DNA of 64,000 nt from Vulcanimicrobiota bacterium (GCA_021107945.1 JAIORV010000012.1:1-64000); one strand, 5' to 3'. Positions 10,427 through 20,298 are shown, counted from the stretch's first letter. Notes: a model not told the origin generated them from the sequence alone. Translations and numbers: made by a program.

Positions 10427-11743
10427 CTATTTTTTTGCCTGCTTTACCGCCTGCTCCATCGCCATCTTGACCTGATCACCAATCATCTTCACCTGGTAAA
10501 GTCTGTCCCCACCTCGTAAAATTGACTCCATTCCCGTCTCCAGGAGATTGGGATCTTCCGTTTCCGCAAAGATCAGGAGCCGGTTGACTCCATCCTCTAC
10601 ATCCTTCATTCCGATGTCAAAGTTTTCCTTGAATTGCTCAAAAGCTTCCTGAGCTTCAGAATCTCCCTTCGTTTCAGGAGGTTGAATCTTTTTCTCATCT
10701 TCACGAGCTTTAAGCATGAGACCTTTGAACCAATTGACGGTTTCGAGATATTTCTCTACCGAGATAGACCTGGTTTTCATTTTATCGACTACTTCATAAA
10801 GCTTCATCAGGTTTTGGGTCATAACATGGCCGATCTGTTTTATTCCACCCTCTTCAAGTCGAACATCAAATGTGGATTCTTCTTCCATCTGCAGAGGTGG
10901 AAAATTGTAATTGCAATTAATACAAAACCTGACACTCCTGGGATTTTCCGTGCTGCATCGAAAACAATATTTCACCTTGGGAGCTTCCCGAGCCTCCTTG
11001 AGCTTTTTTTCAAATTTCATCAGGAAATCAATGGCAACTCTCGCCTTCTCCAACCCCGCTTCTACACTTTCAAACATATGAGTGATAAAATATGTTTTTG
11101 CAAGTTTGAGTCCCTCTATTGCCCGCTTAATATTCTCTTCCACTTTTTCCTTGTTCTCTTCAAATATGGGTCTTTCATCCTGAGTAGGGTGCAGGTTCTC
11201 AATATTTGCCTGTAGATTTAATTGAATATTCAGGAACATCTCAAGTCTTTCCTTGAAAACCTCAGCCGGCAATGTTCCTTTCTTTACACAGCGGGAAATG
11301 CGTATGACATCGTTCAGATAAGGTGATTCCGAATAAACCTTTCTGCGCGACTCCTCTTCCTTCAATCGATCAAATGATGCGAAAAGATCCTCAAAAGCTT
11401 TTATGCTTTTGTCAACACCTTCCACGATATATCTATTTTCTGGCTTCTTGAAATATTTAAATATCCTTTTAATACCATGCTTTAGCTTTTCAAATTTTGT
11501 TTTTAATATATCGCTCTCTTTATTAAAGAAGTCAGTTTTTTCCTGAAATTTTGACTCTTGCTTGAACACCTGCATAAGATAATTCACGGCGCGATCAAGT
11601 TCGATAAGTTTGCTATGAAGTTCATCGGGATTTCCCACGCCTTCCAAAATTTTCTCCGCCTGCTCTATAACCCTGTTCATATGTGGAGATCTTGTCAGTT
11701 CATAATCAACACTCGCTGACTTGGAAATCGGAAATTTATCCAT
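10427..11743 (-). CDS. Coiled-coil protein with central zinc ribbon, function unknown
   Basis: The 438-residue product is mostly charged alpha helix, with likely coiled coils before and after a central zinc ribbon of the CFRC-x12-CINC type (near residues 260-280). No transmembrane segment or signal peptide is visible. Zinc ribbons in helical proteins usually mediate protein contacts; no enzyme motif is present. The ATG at 11743 is preceded by a compact hairpin (GAGGAG at 11751-11756 pairing with CTCCTC at 11762-11767) that would hide the only SD-like sequence nearby. The neighbours are other proteins of unknown role on the same strand. Confidence 0.75.
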   Translation of the reverse strand: MDKFPISKSASVDYELTRSPHMNRVIEQAEKILEGVGNPDELHSKLIELDRAVNYLMQVFKQESKFQEKTDFFNKESDILKTKFEKLKHGIKRIFKYFKKPENRYIVEGVDKSIKAFEDLFASFDRLKEEESRRKVYSESPYLNDVIRISRCVKKGTLPAEVFKERLEMFLNIQLNLQANIENLHPTQDERPIFEENKEKVEENIKRAIEGLKLAKTYFITHMFESVEAGLEKARVAIDFLMKFEKKLKEAREAPKVKYCFRCSTENPRSVRFCINCNYNFPPLQMEEESTFDVRLEEGGIKQIGHVMTQNLMKLYEVVDKMKTRSISVEKYLETVNWFKGLMLKAREDEKKIQPPETKGDSEAQEAFEQFKENFDIGMKDVEDGVNRLLIFAETEDPNLLETGMESILRGGDRLYQVKMIGDQVKMAMEQAVKQAKK

Positions 11744-11863
11744 ATGAAGTGAGGAGAAAGACTCCTCGCACCCCCTTTTGCCAAAATAATCCTTCTATAT
11801 ATTTCATCGATTTATATTTAATCCCTCTTTAAAAAACCGATGCATGATACAGTGTTATCCATC

Positions 11864-11894
11864 AAAAAAGAAGGGTGAATTTCTCACCCTTCTT
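11864..11894 (-). terminator. Intrinsic terminator of the exported repeat-protein gene
   Basis: An 11-bp perfect stem (AAGAAGGGTGA at 11868-11878 with TCACCCTTCTT at 11884-11894) has a five-base loop and, read on the minus strand, runs into a T tract (A-run at 11864-11869 on the plus strand). It lies 125 bases past the stop of the gene at 12019-13287. Confidence 0.85.
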
Positions 11895-12018
11895 GTATTT
11901 TACTTGTATTTTATAGTATTCAGACCCATCGACCTGAGGGGATCCACTTAACAAAGAATCTCTTGAACATTTGCCGGAAGGAGATCCTTCGCTTCTGAGG
12001 TGAATATCTCAATACGAA

Positions 12019-13287
12019 CTACTTCTCAAGATATTTCTTCAGAGATTCAGGTGGTGGTCCGAATGATATCACTACAACGGCAATATCCTTTTTGGATCTT
12101 GGAGTAATAAAACCTTCCAATTTAACCCAGTCGCCGATACGTATATCGGACATTTTTACTTTCTTACCTTTTCTGATGAAAACCGCTTTCTTGTGAAGCT
12201 TACAGGAAACATGTCGGCCCCCTGCGATTTTCACTGATACCCGACTTGAGTCCAATGAAAGCAATTGCCCAAGTCCGAGAACGGTCCTCTGGCCTCCGAC
12301 TTTGCCTCCGGTTTTAACAAGATAATCGAAAAGACCCGGTAATGCGTTTTCGTTAACAACTTCCAAGGCAACAGATTTCTTCTCTCTTGCCGCTTTTCCG
12401 AATGCATATACCTTAATTCCTACCAGATCTTTGGGGCTCTTGATCTTGGAAGTGCCGAACACCCATTTCGTTGATGTAATGAATGAAATCGTCTTGGCCG
12501 AGCCGCCGGCAGTCCCAATTTTTATAGTCTTTTTCTTCATGTCCATGGCGAGTACTTTTCCATGTCCGATGACGGGGCCAAATCTTTGTCTCATCGTATG
12601 AATTACATATGTAGCGGCATCCGTGATTTCAACTGCTGGAATTACAGCAGGCTTATCTTCCAGATATCCGCGCCAACGGCACCTGATATAGACTTTATCG
12701 CCTTTTTTGATGCTGGGCAGATTGCCGGGACGGTTCTTTACAGATATCTTTGTAATTTTACCCACAGAAATGGAAACACTCTTTTTATCCGCAATATTTC
12801 TTATTCTTAGTGTCTTCTTTGTCTTATTAACTTCTTCGACAGTTCCTTTGTATTCAACTTCTGTGCTTATCGAGCCGGTATAGGCCAAAAAAGCTCGGGT
12901 TTCCCATATTTCATCGACGGGTATGACTCTGCCCTCGACACTCTTGGCTATGGCTATTATGGAGTCTCCCTTTTTAAAGTCTGATATCTTAGCCCTTAAT
13001 GCAGTGGCGTCAAGTTGACCGCCGCGCTTCTTATAATAGAGCTTTGTAAGAGGAGAAACTTTCAAAATTTTTGTCTCGTTTGTCATCTTACCTTTCTTGA
13101 ACACACTGACAACTATCACGTTGGCATTGCTTCGGACTTCTGTTACTTTCCCCCGGATTGAAGGAATGTGTTTTACTTTTTTAAAGTCCTTTTCTTTGTC
13201 CTTTTCAGTTTTCTTTGCCAGGACAATCCCTGATAACAAAACAACAAGAGCTAATGATACTATTATTAACCATGCCTTTTTCTTCAT
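12019..13287 (-). CDS. Exported repeat protein, small beta-domain repeats, function unknown
   Basis: The 422-residue product begins with a clear signal peptide (MKKKAWLIIVSLALVVLLSG to VLA), so it is exported. The mature part is very lysine-rich. It contains about four degenerate units of 80-100 residues with the pattern 'V.G.V..V......I.I......K.I......T......GDxVxI....', typical of small beta-barrel repeats such as DUF5666-like or OB-like folds. Examples are IRGKVTEVRSNANVIVVSV, YKGTVEEVNKTKKTLRI and GHGKVLAMDMKKKTIKI. No catalytic motif is visible. It is a single-gene unit closed by the terminator at 11864-11894. Confidence 0.75.
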   Translation of the reverse strand: MKKKAWLIIVSLALVVLLSGIVLAKKTEKDKEKDFKKVKHIPSIRGKVTEVRSNANVIVVSVFKKGKMTNETKILKVSPLTKLYYKKRGGQLDATALRAKISDFKKGDSIIAIAKSVEGRVIPVDEIWETRAFLAYTGSISTEVEYKGTVEEVNKTKKTLRIRNIADKKSVSISVGKITKISVKNRPGNLPSIKKGDKVYIRCRWRGYLEDKPAVIPAVEITDAATYVIHTMRQRFGPVIGHGKVLAMDMKKKTIKIGTAGGSAKTISFITSTKWVFGTSKIKSPKDLVGIKVYAFGKAAREKKSVALEVVNENALPGLFDYLVKTGGKVGGQRTVLGLGQLLSLDSSRVSVKIAGGRHVSCKLHKKAVFIRKGKKVKMSDIRIGDWVKLEGFITPRSKKDIAVVVISFGPPPESLKKYLEK

Positions 13288-13994
13288 AGAAAACCTCCTT
13301 ATGCTTATAATATAGCTTTAATTGTTTTCGATAACATCACAGATAAATCCTTTTGTCATTTTTGAGTTTTGATTGTTATCGAATTCCGCTGTAAAAAAAT
13401 TCAAATTAGTTTCACTGAATGAAATAAATCATGATGGTGAGCGTCCAATTACATGAGAGGAAAATTTTATTAAGACTTTGATTTTCCAACTAACACTTTT
13501 TCGATAATCATAAAGAGTTCCCATCTGACCCCTCCCCGAAAAAGACCCTCCCGCAAAAAGGAGGGTCATTTCTTTTCCCGCTTCCCATTTTACGCAAATG
13601 TTCAGCCACTATTATTTTTACCACAGAGAGCACAGAGATAAATCGGAGAATTCTCTGCGACTGCCGTGAATAGTTACAAACTTTAAACTCCTGAAAGCAT
13701 CATCTCCCTGAAAAAAAAGGGATTATCTCTCATTGGAAATAATTCCCCTCATTAAAGATCGTATTTATTTAAACCATCCCCCACCCCAGGTTTTGGGTGG
13801 TGACTGGTCTCCCGACCGGTCCGGAAATGGCATGAATTCGAGGCTGGAAGCCTCTCCTACAGTTAGGAGTCTGAATTGTTATGTATAGTTTGTAAAATTT
13901 CTTTGCGGGAATCGTTGCGCCCTTTGCTTCTTTGCGGTTTATTAAGAAAATCACCAATAACTAAAGATGTATATAAAGAGAAGGAGTTGGAAAC
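13288..13994. repeat. Gene-free stretch with stem-loops and dispersed repeat tracts
   Basis: No coding region is supported. The stretch holds a GC-rich hairpin (13544-13551 with 13560-13567, terminator-like in both directions), a 'cacagagagcacagag'/'ctctgcg' tract at 13621-13675, the stem-loop CTGGTC-TCCC-GACCGG at 13804-13819, and the stem-loop GAGGCTGGAAGCCTC followed by TCCTAC at 13840-13860. A last 'ctttgcggtttatt...aaaatcaccaataac' tract ends before the next gene. These belong to repeat families found elsewhere in the window. Confidence 0.7.
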
Positions 13995-14696
13995 ATGTCT
14001 GAAGTCAAAATGATAGAAACCGGGATATTTAAAGCACCGCTCATCTTGCCCAAATCCCTCGAATCAAAAAAGGAAGAATTTGAACAAATTATTTTAAACG
14101 CACAGAGACGCGTAAGAAGGTTCGCAGGAAAATACGGGTGGAAAGACCTGACCGACGAGAGCTTTTTCGACGAGGTCAGAATTTTTGACGACAAGGAGAA
14201 ATTTGACAGGTTTCTTCTTGAGCTCCAGGGTATGACTATTGAAGAGGTTCTTCAAAGCGCATCGATGGACTCCGGCACGAAGATTCCCAAAACTTTCTCA
14301 GGCGGGTTGGAGAAGAGAATCCTGTTTGCGGTTTCTCCCGATTTATTTGCAATGAACTTCCCGGAAGGGATCGAGGAAGACAGTTACGAAAAACTCTTCG
14401 CTCATGAGATTGCCCACAGACTTCATGTCAGAATCCTTGACGGCGACGAGGATGCAATGGGGGCTGTCTGGTTTTTTGAGGGATTCGCAATGTATGCCGT
14501 CGATCAGTTTTCCGGCAAAATCCCCGACTTGAGCAAAGAGGAGATCCGGGAGATCCTGGAAAGCAAGAAAAGAGGAAGTTACCTGAAATACAATGCTGTT
14601 TTCAGGCATTTTGCAAAGAAATCAAGCTTGCCTGAGCTGGTAAAAAAAGCCTGTGACGAGGATTTTATAGAATGGCTTTTAGCATTGTTGAAATAG
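13995..14696 (+). CDS. Putative gluzincin zinc metallopeptidase
   Basis: The 233-residue product carries HEIAH near residue 137 and, about 20 residues later, WFFEGFAMYAVD. The HExxH helix plus a downstream W-x-x-EG glutamate is the arrangement of gluzincins (peptidase MA-like clan), where two His and the second Glu bind zinc and the first Glu is catalytic. No signal peptide is seen, so cytoplasmic action is inferred. The ATG at 13995 follows AGAAGGAG at 13979-13986. Length fits a minimal catalytic domain. Family membership below clan level and substrate are unknown. Confidence 0.8.
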   Translation: MSEVKMIETGIFKAPLILPKSLESKKEEFEQIILNAQRRVRRFAGKYGWKDLTDESFFDEVRIFDDKEKFDRFLLELQGMTIEEVLQSASMDSGTKIPKTFSGGLEKRILFAVSPDLFAMNFPEGIEEDSYEKLFAHEIAHRLHVRILDGDEDAMGAVWFFEGFAMYAVDQFSGKIPDLSKEEIREILESKKRGSYLKYNAVFRHFAKKSSLPELVKKACDEDFIEWLLALLK

Positions 14697-15024
14697 AAGA
14701 CAACGCCCTATTTATCGGAAGACGAGAATTGGGAGATGATAGGCGGGAAATGTTGGTATTAAGTAGAACAACAAAATCAAGAATGAAAGGTCATTACAGC
14801 AAAGGCATAATCAATCAAAAATGCTAGTTTTATATTGCCTGGTGGGAACCTTCTTGAAAGAAAGTTCTCAGCTTTAAGCCGCTGAAGCGGCTTGCTAAAA
14901 AGCCGCCTCCCCCTAAGCCGCTTCAGCGGCTTAACTGGGAGGAAACCCGCTTCGCATTCAGGGGGTGTGGATGGCGGCGTTTTATTTTTTTTAGGATTTT
15001 GGAACTGAAAAAGGAGCATTAAAC
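14697..15024. repeat. Intergenic region with paired GC-rich palindromes
   Basis: No gene is supported. Two self-complementary 18-mers, AAGCCGCTGAAGCGGCTT (14876-14893) and AAGCCGCTTCAGCGGCTT (14915-14932), lie 22 bases apart and can fold separately or with each other. They resemble the 'gccgctaaagcggc' block at about 48701-48714. The SD of the polymerase gene (AAAGGAG at about 15010-15016) closes the region. Confidence 0.7.
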
Positions 15025-17259
15025 ATGGACTTTTCAAACCTGCAGTTTTATCATAATAAAATATTATTTGGTCATGACGACACCAATAACATTGTCGCTG
15101 TTGAAGTTGACGCTAAAACGGAACTGTCAAAAGCGACTGTCTTTATCCGCAAGAACGGAAATGTAGAAAGCTTCAGTGAGGAATTCCAGCCCTTTGTTAT
15201 TGTGAAATCTTTGAATTATCTTATCGGTTTCAAATTCCCGTATTCCCACAAGGAATTGTCGGGGAGGAGAGATTTTAAGCATATTGTTTTTGTTCCGAAT
15301 ATGGCGATATTAAAAAAACTTCTTTCATACCTCAAATCTGTAACGGGGTCTTCATTCGGGAGTCCCAAGGCGCCATATCTGTATTATAGCGATATGGTTC
15401 ATCAGTACCTTCTACTCACGGGGAAAACTCTTTTCCAGGGAATGATGTTCGAGGATCTGCACAGGATGCAGATCGATATCGAGACATACTGCAAAAAAGG
15501 TTACGAGTTCTCCAACCCGGACAGGGAGGAAGACAGAATTATAATGATATCAATGTCCGATTCCGGTGGGTGGGAGAGGGTCATATCAGGCACGAAATAT
15601 GATGAGCCTTCCATGTTGCAGGAGATGGTAAATGAAATCCGGGATAGGGATCCCGATGTTATTGAAGGGCATAATTTTTTCAAGTTCGATCTCGATTATA
15701 TCGAGAAAAGAGCGAAACGCCATAATGTAAAGTTAAATGTGGGAAGAGACGGAAGTGTTTTAAAAAGACACAGCTCGAGGATGCATATAGCGGAGCGGAC
15801 AATCGTCTATCCCAAATACGAGATATATGGCAGACATATAACCGACACATGGCTCCTGGCGCAACTATACGACGTATCGGCAAGAGAACTGGAAAGCTAT
15901 GGATTGAAAGATGTTGCAAGGCATTTCCGTGTATCACCGCCCGACAGGACATATGTCGATCCACAGGATATAGCTTCACTTTTCGACACGAATCCGGAGA
16001 AGCTTGAAAGATACGCAATGGACGATGTGAGGGAGACAAACGCCATTAGCAAGATCCTCTCCGCACCATATTTCATGCAGACACAGATATTCCCGTTCTC
16101 ATACCAGAATGTTATAGTAAGGGGAAACGCCACGAGGATCGACTCGCTTTTCATAAGGGAATATATTTATAGGGGTTATTCAATCCCAAAGCCTCCCCGG
16201 GATAAAAAATATGCCGGTGGATATACGGATATTTTCTATCAGGGGGTTGCGCATAATGTACTTCATGTTGATGTGGCGTCGCTTTATCCCTCGATCATCC
16301 TGTCTTTTAAATATTTCCCGGAGAAAGATGACCTTAAAATATTTGAGACACTTCTGGAGGATCTCCGGGGATTCAGGCTAATGGCAAAAAAGGAGGCCAG
16401 GGAAGCAAATGATCCAGGTCAGGCGGATTTCTTCAACTCGCTCCAGACGACATTCAAGATACTCATTAATTCGTTTTATGGATATCTGGGATTCGGCTAC
16501 GGGCATTTCGCCGATTTTGAGATGGCGGAGAATGTCACCGCAAAGGGACGTGAGATACTAAAATCGATGGTAGAATGGCTTCAGGATCGAGGATGTAAAT
16601 TAATCGAGCTTGACACGGACGGGATATATTTCACTCCGCCTCCCGATATGGACACACGGAAGAATGAAGAAAAATTGGTGGAGGAGTTGAATTCCACACT
16701 TCCGGAGGGAATCAACCTTGAACTTGACGGCAGGTATAAATCAATGTTTTCATATAAGATGAAGAATTATATCCTGCTGGATTACGACGGCACAATGCTT
16801 GTTACTGGATCGGGATTGAAATCCCGAGGGCTGGAATATTTCCAGAGAAGATTTATCGAGGAGATGTTCCGACTGCTTCTAACAGATAAAAGGAAGGAAA
16901 TACAGGATCTCCTGAAATCTTATCTCCTGAAAATAATGAACCATGAATGGAATGTAAGGTGGTTCCAGAAAAGTGAAACCCTGCAGGAGTCACTTGCCAC
17001 ATACACCGAGAAAGTGGAAAATAAGAAGCGAAATCGTGCATCCGTGTATGAGCTGGCGCAGAAGTCAGGGAGAGATTACGAGGCCGGAGACCGGATATCA
17101 TATTATATTACTGGAACGAAAAAGTCAATAACCGCTTATAAGAATTGCCAATTTGCATATAAATGGGATCCGAAGAATCCCGATGAAAATGTCAAATATT
17201 ATATCGGCAAGCTAGAGAGTCTTTATAAGAAGTTTGAGAAATATGTGGAAAATGGATAA
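15025..17259 (+). CDS. Family B DNA polymerase with 3'-5' exonuclease
   Basis: The 744-residue enzyme has the full family B layout. The exonuclease motifs are DIET near residue 152, GHNFFKFDLDYI near 213, and YAMDDVRETN near 335. The polymerase motifs are A, DVASLYPSIIL near 415; B, KILINSFYGYLGF near 477; and C, LDTDGIYF near 530. The two metal-binding aspartates of A and C and the exonuclease acidic residues are all present, so replication or repair synthesis with proofreading is expected. Motif C reads DTDG, as in many archaeal enzymes, rather than the DTDS of E. coli Pol II. It stands alone between the peptidase and lgt. Confidence 0.93.
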   Translation: MDFSNLQFYHNKILFGHDDTNNIVAVEVDAKTELSKATVFIRKNGNVESFSEEFQPFVIVKSLNYLIGFKFPYSHKELSGRRDFKHIVFVPNMAILKKLLSYLKSVTGSSFGSPKAPYLYYSDMVHQYLLLTGKTLFQGMMFEDLHRMQIDIETYCKKGYEFSNPDREEDRIIMISMSDSGGWERVISGTKYDEPSMLQEMVNEIRDRDPDVIEGHNFFKFDLDYIEKRAKRHNVKLNVGRDGSVLKRHSSRMHIAERTIVYPKYEIYGRHITDTWLLAQLYDVSARELESYGLKDVARHFRVSPPDRTYVDPQDIASLFDTNPEKLERYAMDDVRETNAISKILSAPYFMQTQIFPFSYQNVIVRGNATRIDSLFIREYIYRGYSIPKPPRDKKYAGGYTDIFYQGVAHNVLHVDVASLYPSIILSFKYFPEKDDLKIFETLLEDLRGFRLMAKKEAREANDPGQADFFNSLQTTFKILINSFYGYLGFGYGHFADFEMAENVTAKGREILKSMVEWLQDRGCKLIELDTDGIYFTPPPDMDTRKNEEKLVEELNSTLPEGINLELDGRYKSMFSYKMKNYILLDYDGTMLVTGSGLKSRGLEYFQRRFIEEMFRLLLTDKRKEIQDLLKSYLLKIMNHEWNVRWFQKSETLQESLATYTEKVENKKRNRASVYELAQKSGRDYEAGDRISYYITGTKKSITAYKNCQFAYKWDPKNPDENVKYYIGKLESLYKKFEKYVENG

Positions 17260-17374
17260 TGGAGAACGGCAGATATAAATGTTTTTCGGTTATCCTCTGC
17301 GGACTCTGCGTTGAAAACCACTTGTTCGCCAGTTAAATTTCCAATTTCTAATATCTAAAAAGGGAGTTATCGAA

Positions 17375-18334
17375 TTGCACCCAATTTTATTTAAAATAGG
17401 AAGCGTTAAAATATATTCATACGGCGTTATGATGGTGCTGGGATATTTCTTTGTCCTGGGATTTGCACACTACAACGCCCGCAAAATTGATATGGATGAA
17501 AATGACGCCGTAGATCTGTCCATATTAACATTCATATCAGGGATACTGGGTTCCAGGATTATTTATATTCTCCTTAACCTGAAACAATATCACTCATTCA
17601 CGGATCTCCTCGAATTTCAGAAAGGTGGTCTTTCATGGCATGGAGGACTCCTGGGGGGAATCCTGGCAATCTTTATTTACTGCAAAATCAAGAAATATAA
17701 TCCGTTCAAAGCGCTGGATCTCCTGATGACCCCCACCATATTAGCTCTGGGAATCGGCAGGATTGGATGTTTCCTGAACGGGTGCTGTTACGGAAAGCCG
17801 ACATCCGTTCCATGGGCAATGACATTCTCCTCACACCGTCATCCCATACCGGTTCACCCCACACAATTATACGAGATGATCCTCGACTTTGCCTTGTTCT
17901 TCTTTCTTCTTTACTGGTGGAAGAAGAGAAAGTTTAACGGAGAGAATTCACTAATAATGCTTGCCCTCTACTCCGTCATAAGGTTTTTGGTGGAATTTTT
18001 CAGGTATAACAGCCCGAACCAGATGATTGTCGGAATTTCCCTGGCGCAATGGGTAAGCGTAGCCCTTTTTGTTGTCATAATTTCTGTTATAATTATTATC
18101 AGGAAGAAAATCCCGACGACACTGGAGGAGAGGGCGCAAGACGAAGAGTCGAAGGTCGGAGAATCGAAGGTCGGAGAATCGAAGGTCGGAGAATCGGAGG
18201 TCGGAGAACAGAACACGGAGGACGAAGAGTCGGAGGACCGAGAACAGAACACGGAGGACGAAGAGTCGGAGGTCGAAGAGTCGGAGGACCGAGAACAGAA
18301 CACGGAGAACGGAGAACAGGAGTCAGATCTGTAG
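17375..18334 (+). CDS. lgt: Prolipoprotein diacylglyceryl transferase with acidic repeat tail
   Basis: Lgt is an inner-membrane enzyme that moves diacylglycerol from phosphatidylglycerol to the lipobox cysteine of prolipoproteins. The core (about 1-250) shows the diagnostic GGLSWHGGLLGG near residue 87, GRIGCFLNGCCYG near 128 and HPTQLYEM, and about seven membrane segments. The start is TTG at 17375 (MHPILFKIGSVKIYSYG, a typical Lgt N-terminus) with AAGGGAG eight bases upstream. The last 70 residues are a low-complexity Glu/Ser tail (repeats of KVGES, then REQNTEDEESE) encoded by 15-bp and 30-bp DNA repeats of the intergenic GTCGGA type. Lipoproteins encoded at 55604 and 58002 are likely substrates. 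Confidence 0.95.
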   Translation: MHPILFKIGSVKIYSYGVMMVLGYFFVLGFAHYNARKIDMDENDAVDLSILTFISGILGSRIIYILLNLKQYHSFTDLLEFQKGGLSWHGGLLGGILAIFIYCKIKKYNPFKALDLLMTPTILALGIGRIGCFLNGCCYGKPTSVPWAMTFSSHRHPIPVHPTQLYEMILDFALFFFLLYWWKKRKFNGENSLIMLALYSVIRFLVEFFRYNSPNQMIVGISLAQWVSVALFVVIISVIIIIRKKIPTTLEERAQDEESKVGESKVGESKVGESEVGEQNTEDEESEDREQNTEDEESEVEESEDREQNTENGEQESDL

Positions 18335-18424
18335 GAGGGACGTCCCCGTCCCGATAAACGGATAACGCAGAACAGGAGTCAGATCTGTAGAGGGATGTCC
18401 CATCCCGATAAACGGATAACGCAG
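18315..18424. repeat. Tandem pair carrying the GGGACGTCCC-TCCTACA element
   Basis: A unit of about 55 bp (cagaacaggagtcagatctg, then a 28-bp palindromic element, then cggataacg) occurs twice in tandem. The intact element copy is at 18330-18357 and a decayed copy at 18386-18411. The first unit overlaps the end of lgt and supplies its stop codon. Confidence 0.8.
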
Positions 18425-18570
18425 AACAGATGAAGGATGACGGATCTCGCTTCCCGCTTCTCATTTCCCATTTCCCAAAAAGTGCCCTCTGTGGTGAATA
18501 AAGAAACCCTCCGCGGTCTCCGCGATCTCTGCGTTGAAAATATAGCGTTGAAAATTATCACGGTTAAATT

Positions 18571-20298
18571 ATGGCAATAGACATTCTTGCAAAATTCAGG
18601 GACTTCATTGAAATGGGTCCCTCAACACAGGAAACCCTCAAGACGTTCCTGATTAATTATTATTATATTTTTCTTAGCATACTGTTTATTTTATTGGCCG
18701 CATTCCTGGCGGCATCGGCAAGGGATATCCTCAGGGAAGCCAAAAAAATATCCGCAAAAAGCTGGTTTATTCTACTCCTCATATTCAACCTCGCCCTTAT
18801 TATCCGCTTTTTTATTTTGTCTCATCACCCCCAGGTGTTTTATGACGAGGTTACATTTATTGAGACAGCGGAGAACTACTATAGAAACGGACTCAATGTA
18901 CAAAACCACATGGGGAATTACAGGAATCAATTCCTTATATGCTCAACGGGTTGGCCCTTTCTTGTTTCTATGATCTTCAGGATAACCGGTGTAAATATAA
19001 TGGCGGCTTATTACCTCTCCGCAATGCTCTCGGTCCTTACAACTGTGCTCGTTTTCTGGACGGGAACCCTGATGTTCAAAAATGAGAATGCGGGGCTCTG
19101 GTCGGCGTTTATTTTTTGCGTATATCCCGTTTTCCTGAGGCTTTCCACTTCCTCGGCAATGGGTACGTCATCCATATTTTTCGTATTCCTGACACTCCTT
19201 GCGTTTATCCTGTATTTCAGAACCCGCTCGATTCCACTTCTGTATTTTTCGTTTTGTTCCCTGGCATATACTATAAATATCCGTCAGGAAGCTTTTATTG
19301 CCATTCTGCCGCTTTTGATCCTGTTTTTTCTCCTTTTTCATCCCGATCTGAAATCGGAATTCAAAAAACCACATATTTACATCTGCTTCCTGATTGCCGT
19401 GATATTCGCCATTCCACCGGCATCTGCAAGTTACTATGGGGTTTCCACGGGGTTTTACTATTTCTATGAATCACCTGAAGCTATGCAAAGACATATATGG
19501 CATAATGTTCAATACAACCTGACATATTGGATTGCCAACAAGATTCAACCAATTTCCATATCATTGTTGGCATTACTGGGATTTTTTATGTTCTTCAAAA
19601 AAGACAGGAGACTCTCATTCTTTTTCATGGGGTGGTTCGTGCTTCTATATATTTTCTACACAATCAACCCGTCCTGTGATTTCTCCGCCCTTATCACCCT
19701 TGATTCCTGGAGAAACGCATTCCATCTCCTGGTGCCTGTTTTACTTTTCGCCGGAGTGGGAATTGTGGTTGTATTAAATTATTTCAGACAAAATTACCCC
19801 GGAATGAGGTTGATTATATTTGTCCTGATCGTCATTTCTATAATAATGATCCCCATCTCTTCAAGGGAATTTATCGAGAAAAAGACGGTCTATGCAAGGG
19901 AAAATCTCTTTATCCGGCATTTCTCAGGAAAACTACCCGATAATTCCAGAATCATTGTGGATACCGGACTCAAGAGAAACCTCAATGAGTCATATATGTC
20001 ACTTTTTAGATATACATCCGTCGTGCCGGGAAGGTATTACGAGATATACCCGTCGAGGAAATTCTCGGAGAGAAGGCTGTTCAGAGACCTGGAAAAATGG
20101 AGTCATAAAGAGAAAAAGACCATCTTCCTTTACCTCGCCCACATTGACAACAACGACATAAACAACAGGATCGGATGGTATTTTGACACATTCAACCTGA
20201 GGATGATCGGGGGATTCGGCGCGAGAAGATATAGAAGAAGCTTTATCATATATGAAATAACCGGGATAAAGAAATTGCCTTCGTATATGAGAGATTGA
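18571..20298 (+). CDS. GT-C fold membrane glycosyltransferase (PMT/ArnT-like, GT39/GT83)
   Basis: The 575-residue protein has about eleven hydrophobic segments and, after the first two, an acidic loop motif FYDEVTFIETAENYYRNG near residue 90. This Asp-Glu loop is the catalytic signature of polyprenyl-phosphate-dependent GT-C glycosyltransferases, which move a sugar from a lipid carrier to protein or lipid A on the outer face of the membrane. The C-terminal 120 residues are soluble (IIVDTGLKRNLNESYMS onward). It sits 236 bases downstream of lgt, with repeats between. The sugar and acceptor cannot be inferred. Confidence 0.85.
   Translation: MAIDILAKFRDFIEMGPSTQETLKTFLINYYYIFLSILFILLAAFLAASARDILREAKKISAKSWFILLLIFNLALIIRFFILSHHPQVFYDEVTFIETAENYYRNGLNVQNHMGNYRNQFLICSTGWPFLVSMIFRITGVNIMAAYYLSAMLSVLTTVLVFWTGTLMFKNENAGLWSAFIFCVYPVFLRLSTSSAMGTSSIFFVFLTLLAFILYFRTRSIPLLYFSFCSLAYTINIRQEAFIAILPLLILFFLLFHPDLKSEFKKPHIYICFLIAVIFAIPPASASYYGVSTGFYYFYESPEAMQRHIWHNVQYNLTYWIANKIQPISISLLALLGFFMFFKKDRRLSFFFMGWFVLLYIFYTINPSCDFSALITLDSWRNAFHLLVPVLLFAGVGIVVVLNYFRQNYPGMRLIIFVLIVISIIMIPISSREFIEKKTVYARENLFIRHFSGKLPDNSRIIVDTGLKRNLNESYMSLFRYTSVVPGRYYEIYPSRKFSERRLFRDLEKWSHKEKKTIFLYLAHIDNNDINNRIGWYFDTFNLRMIGGFGARRYRRSFIIYEITGIKKLPSYMRD

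Noticed and set aside
11751-11767. Riboswitch or attenuator before the zinc-ribbon coiled-coil gene
   Set aside because: Only one short hairpin is present, with no T tract or alternative pairing that I can see.
13544-13567. Terminator of a defined gene
   Set aside because: The hairpin is convincing, but no transcript ends into it from either side at a usual distance; described only as part of the repeat region.
18099-18464. Minus-strand Pro/Arg/Leu-rich protein opposite the lgt tail
   Set aside because: It is the antisense reading of the GTCGGA repeats and lgt; no SD and no independent support.
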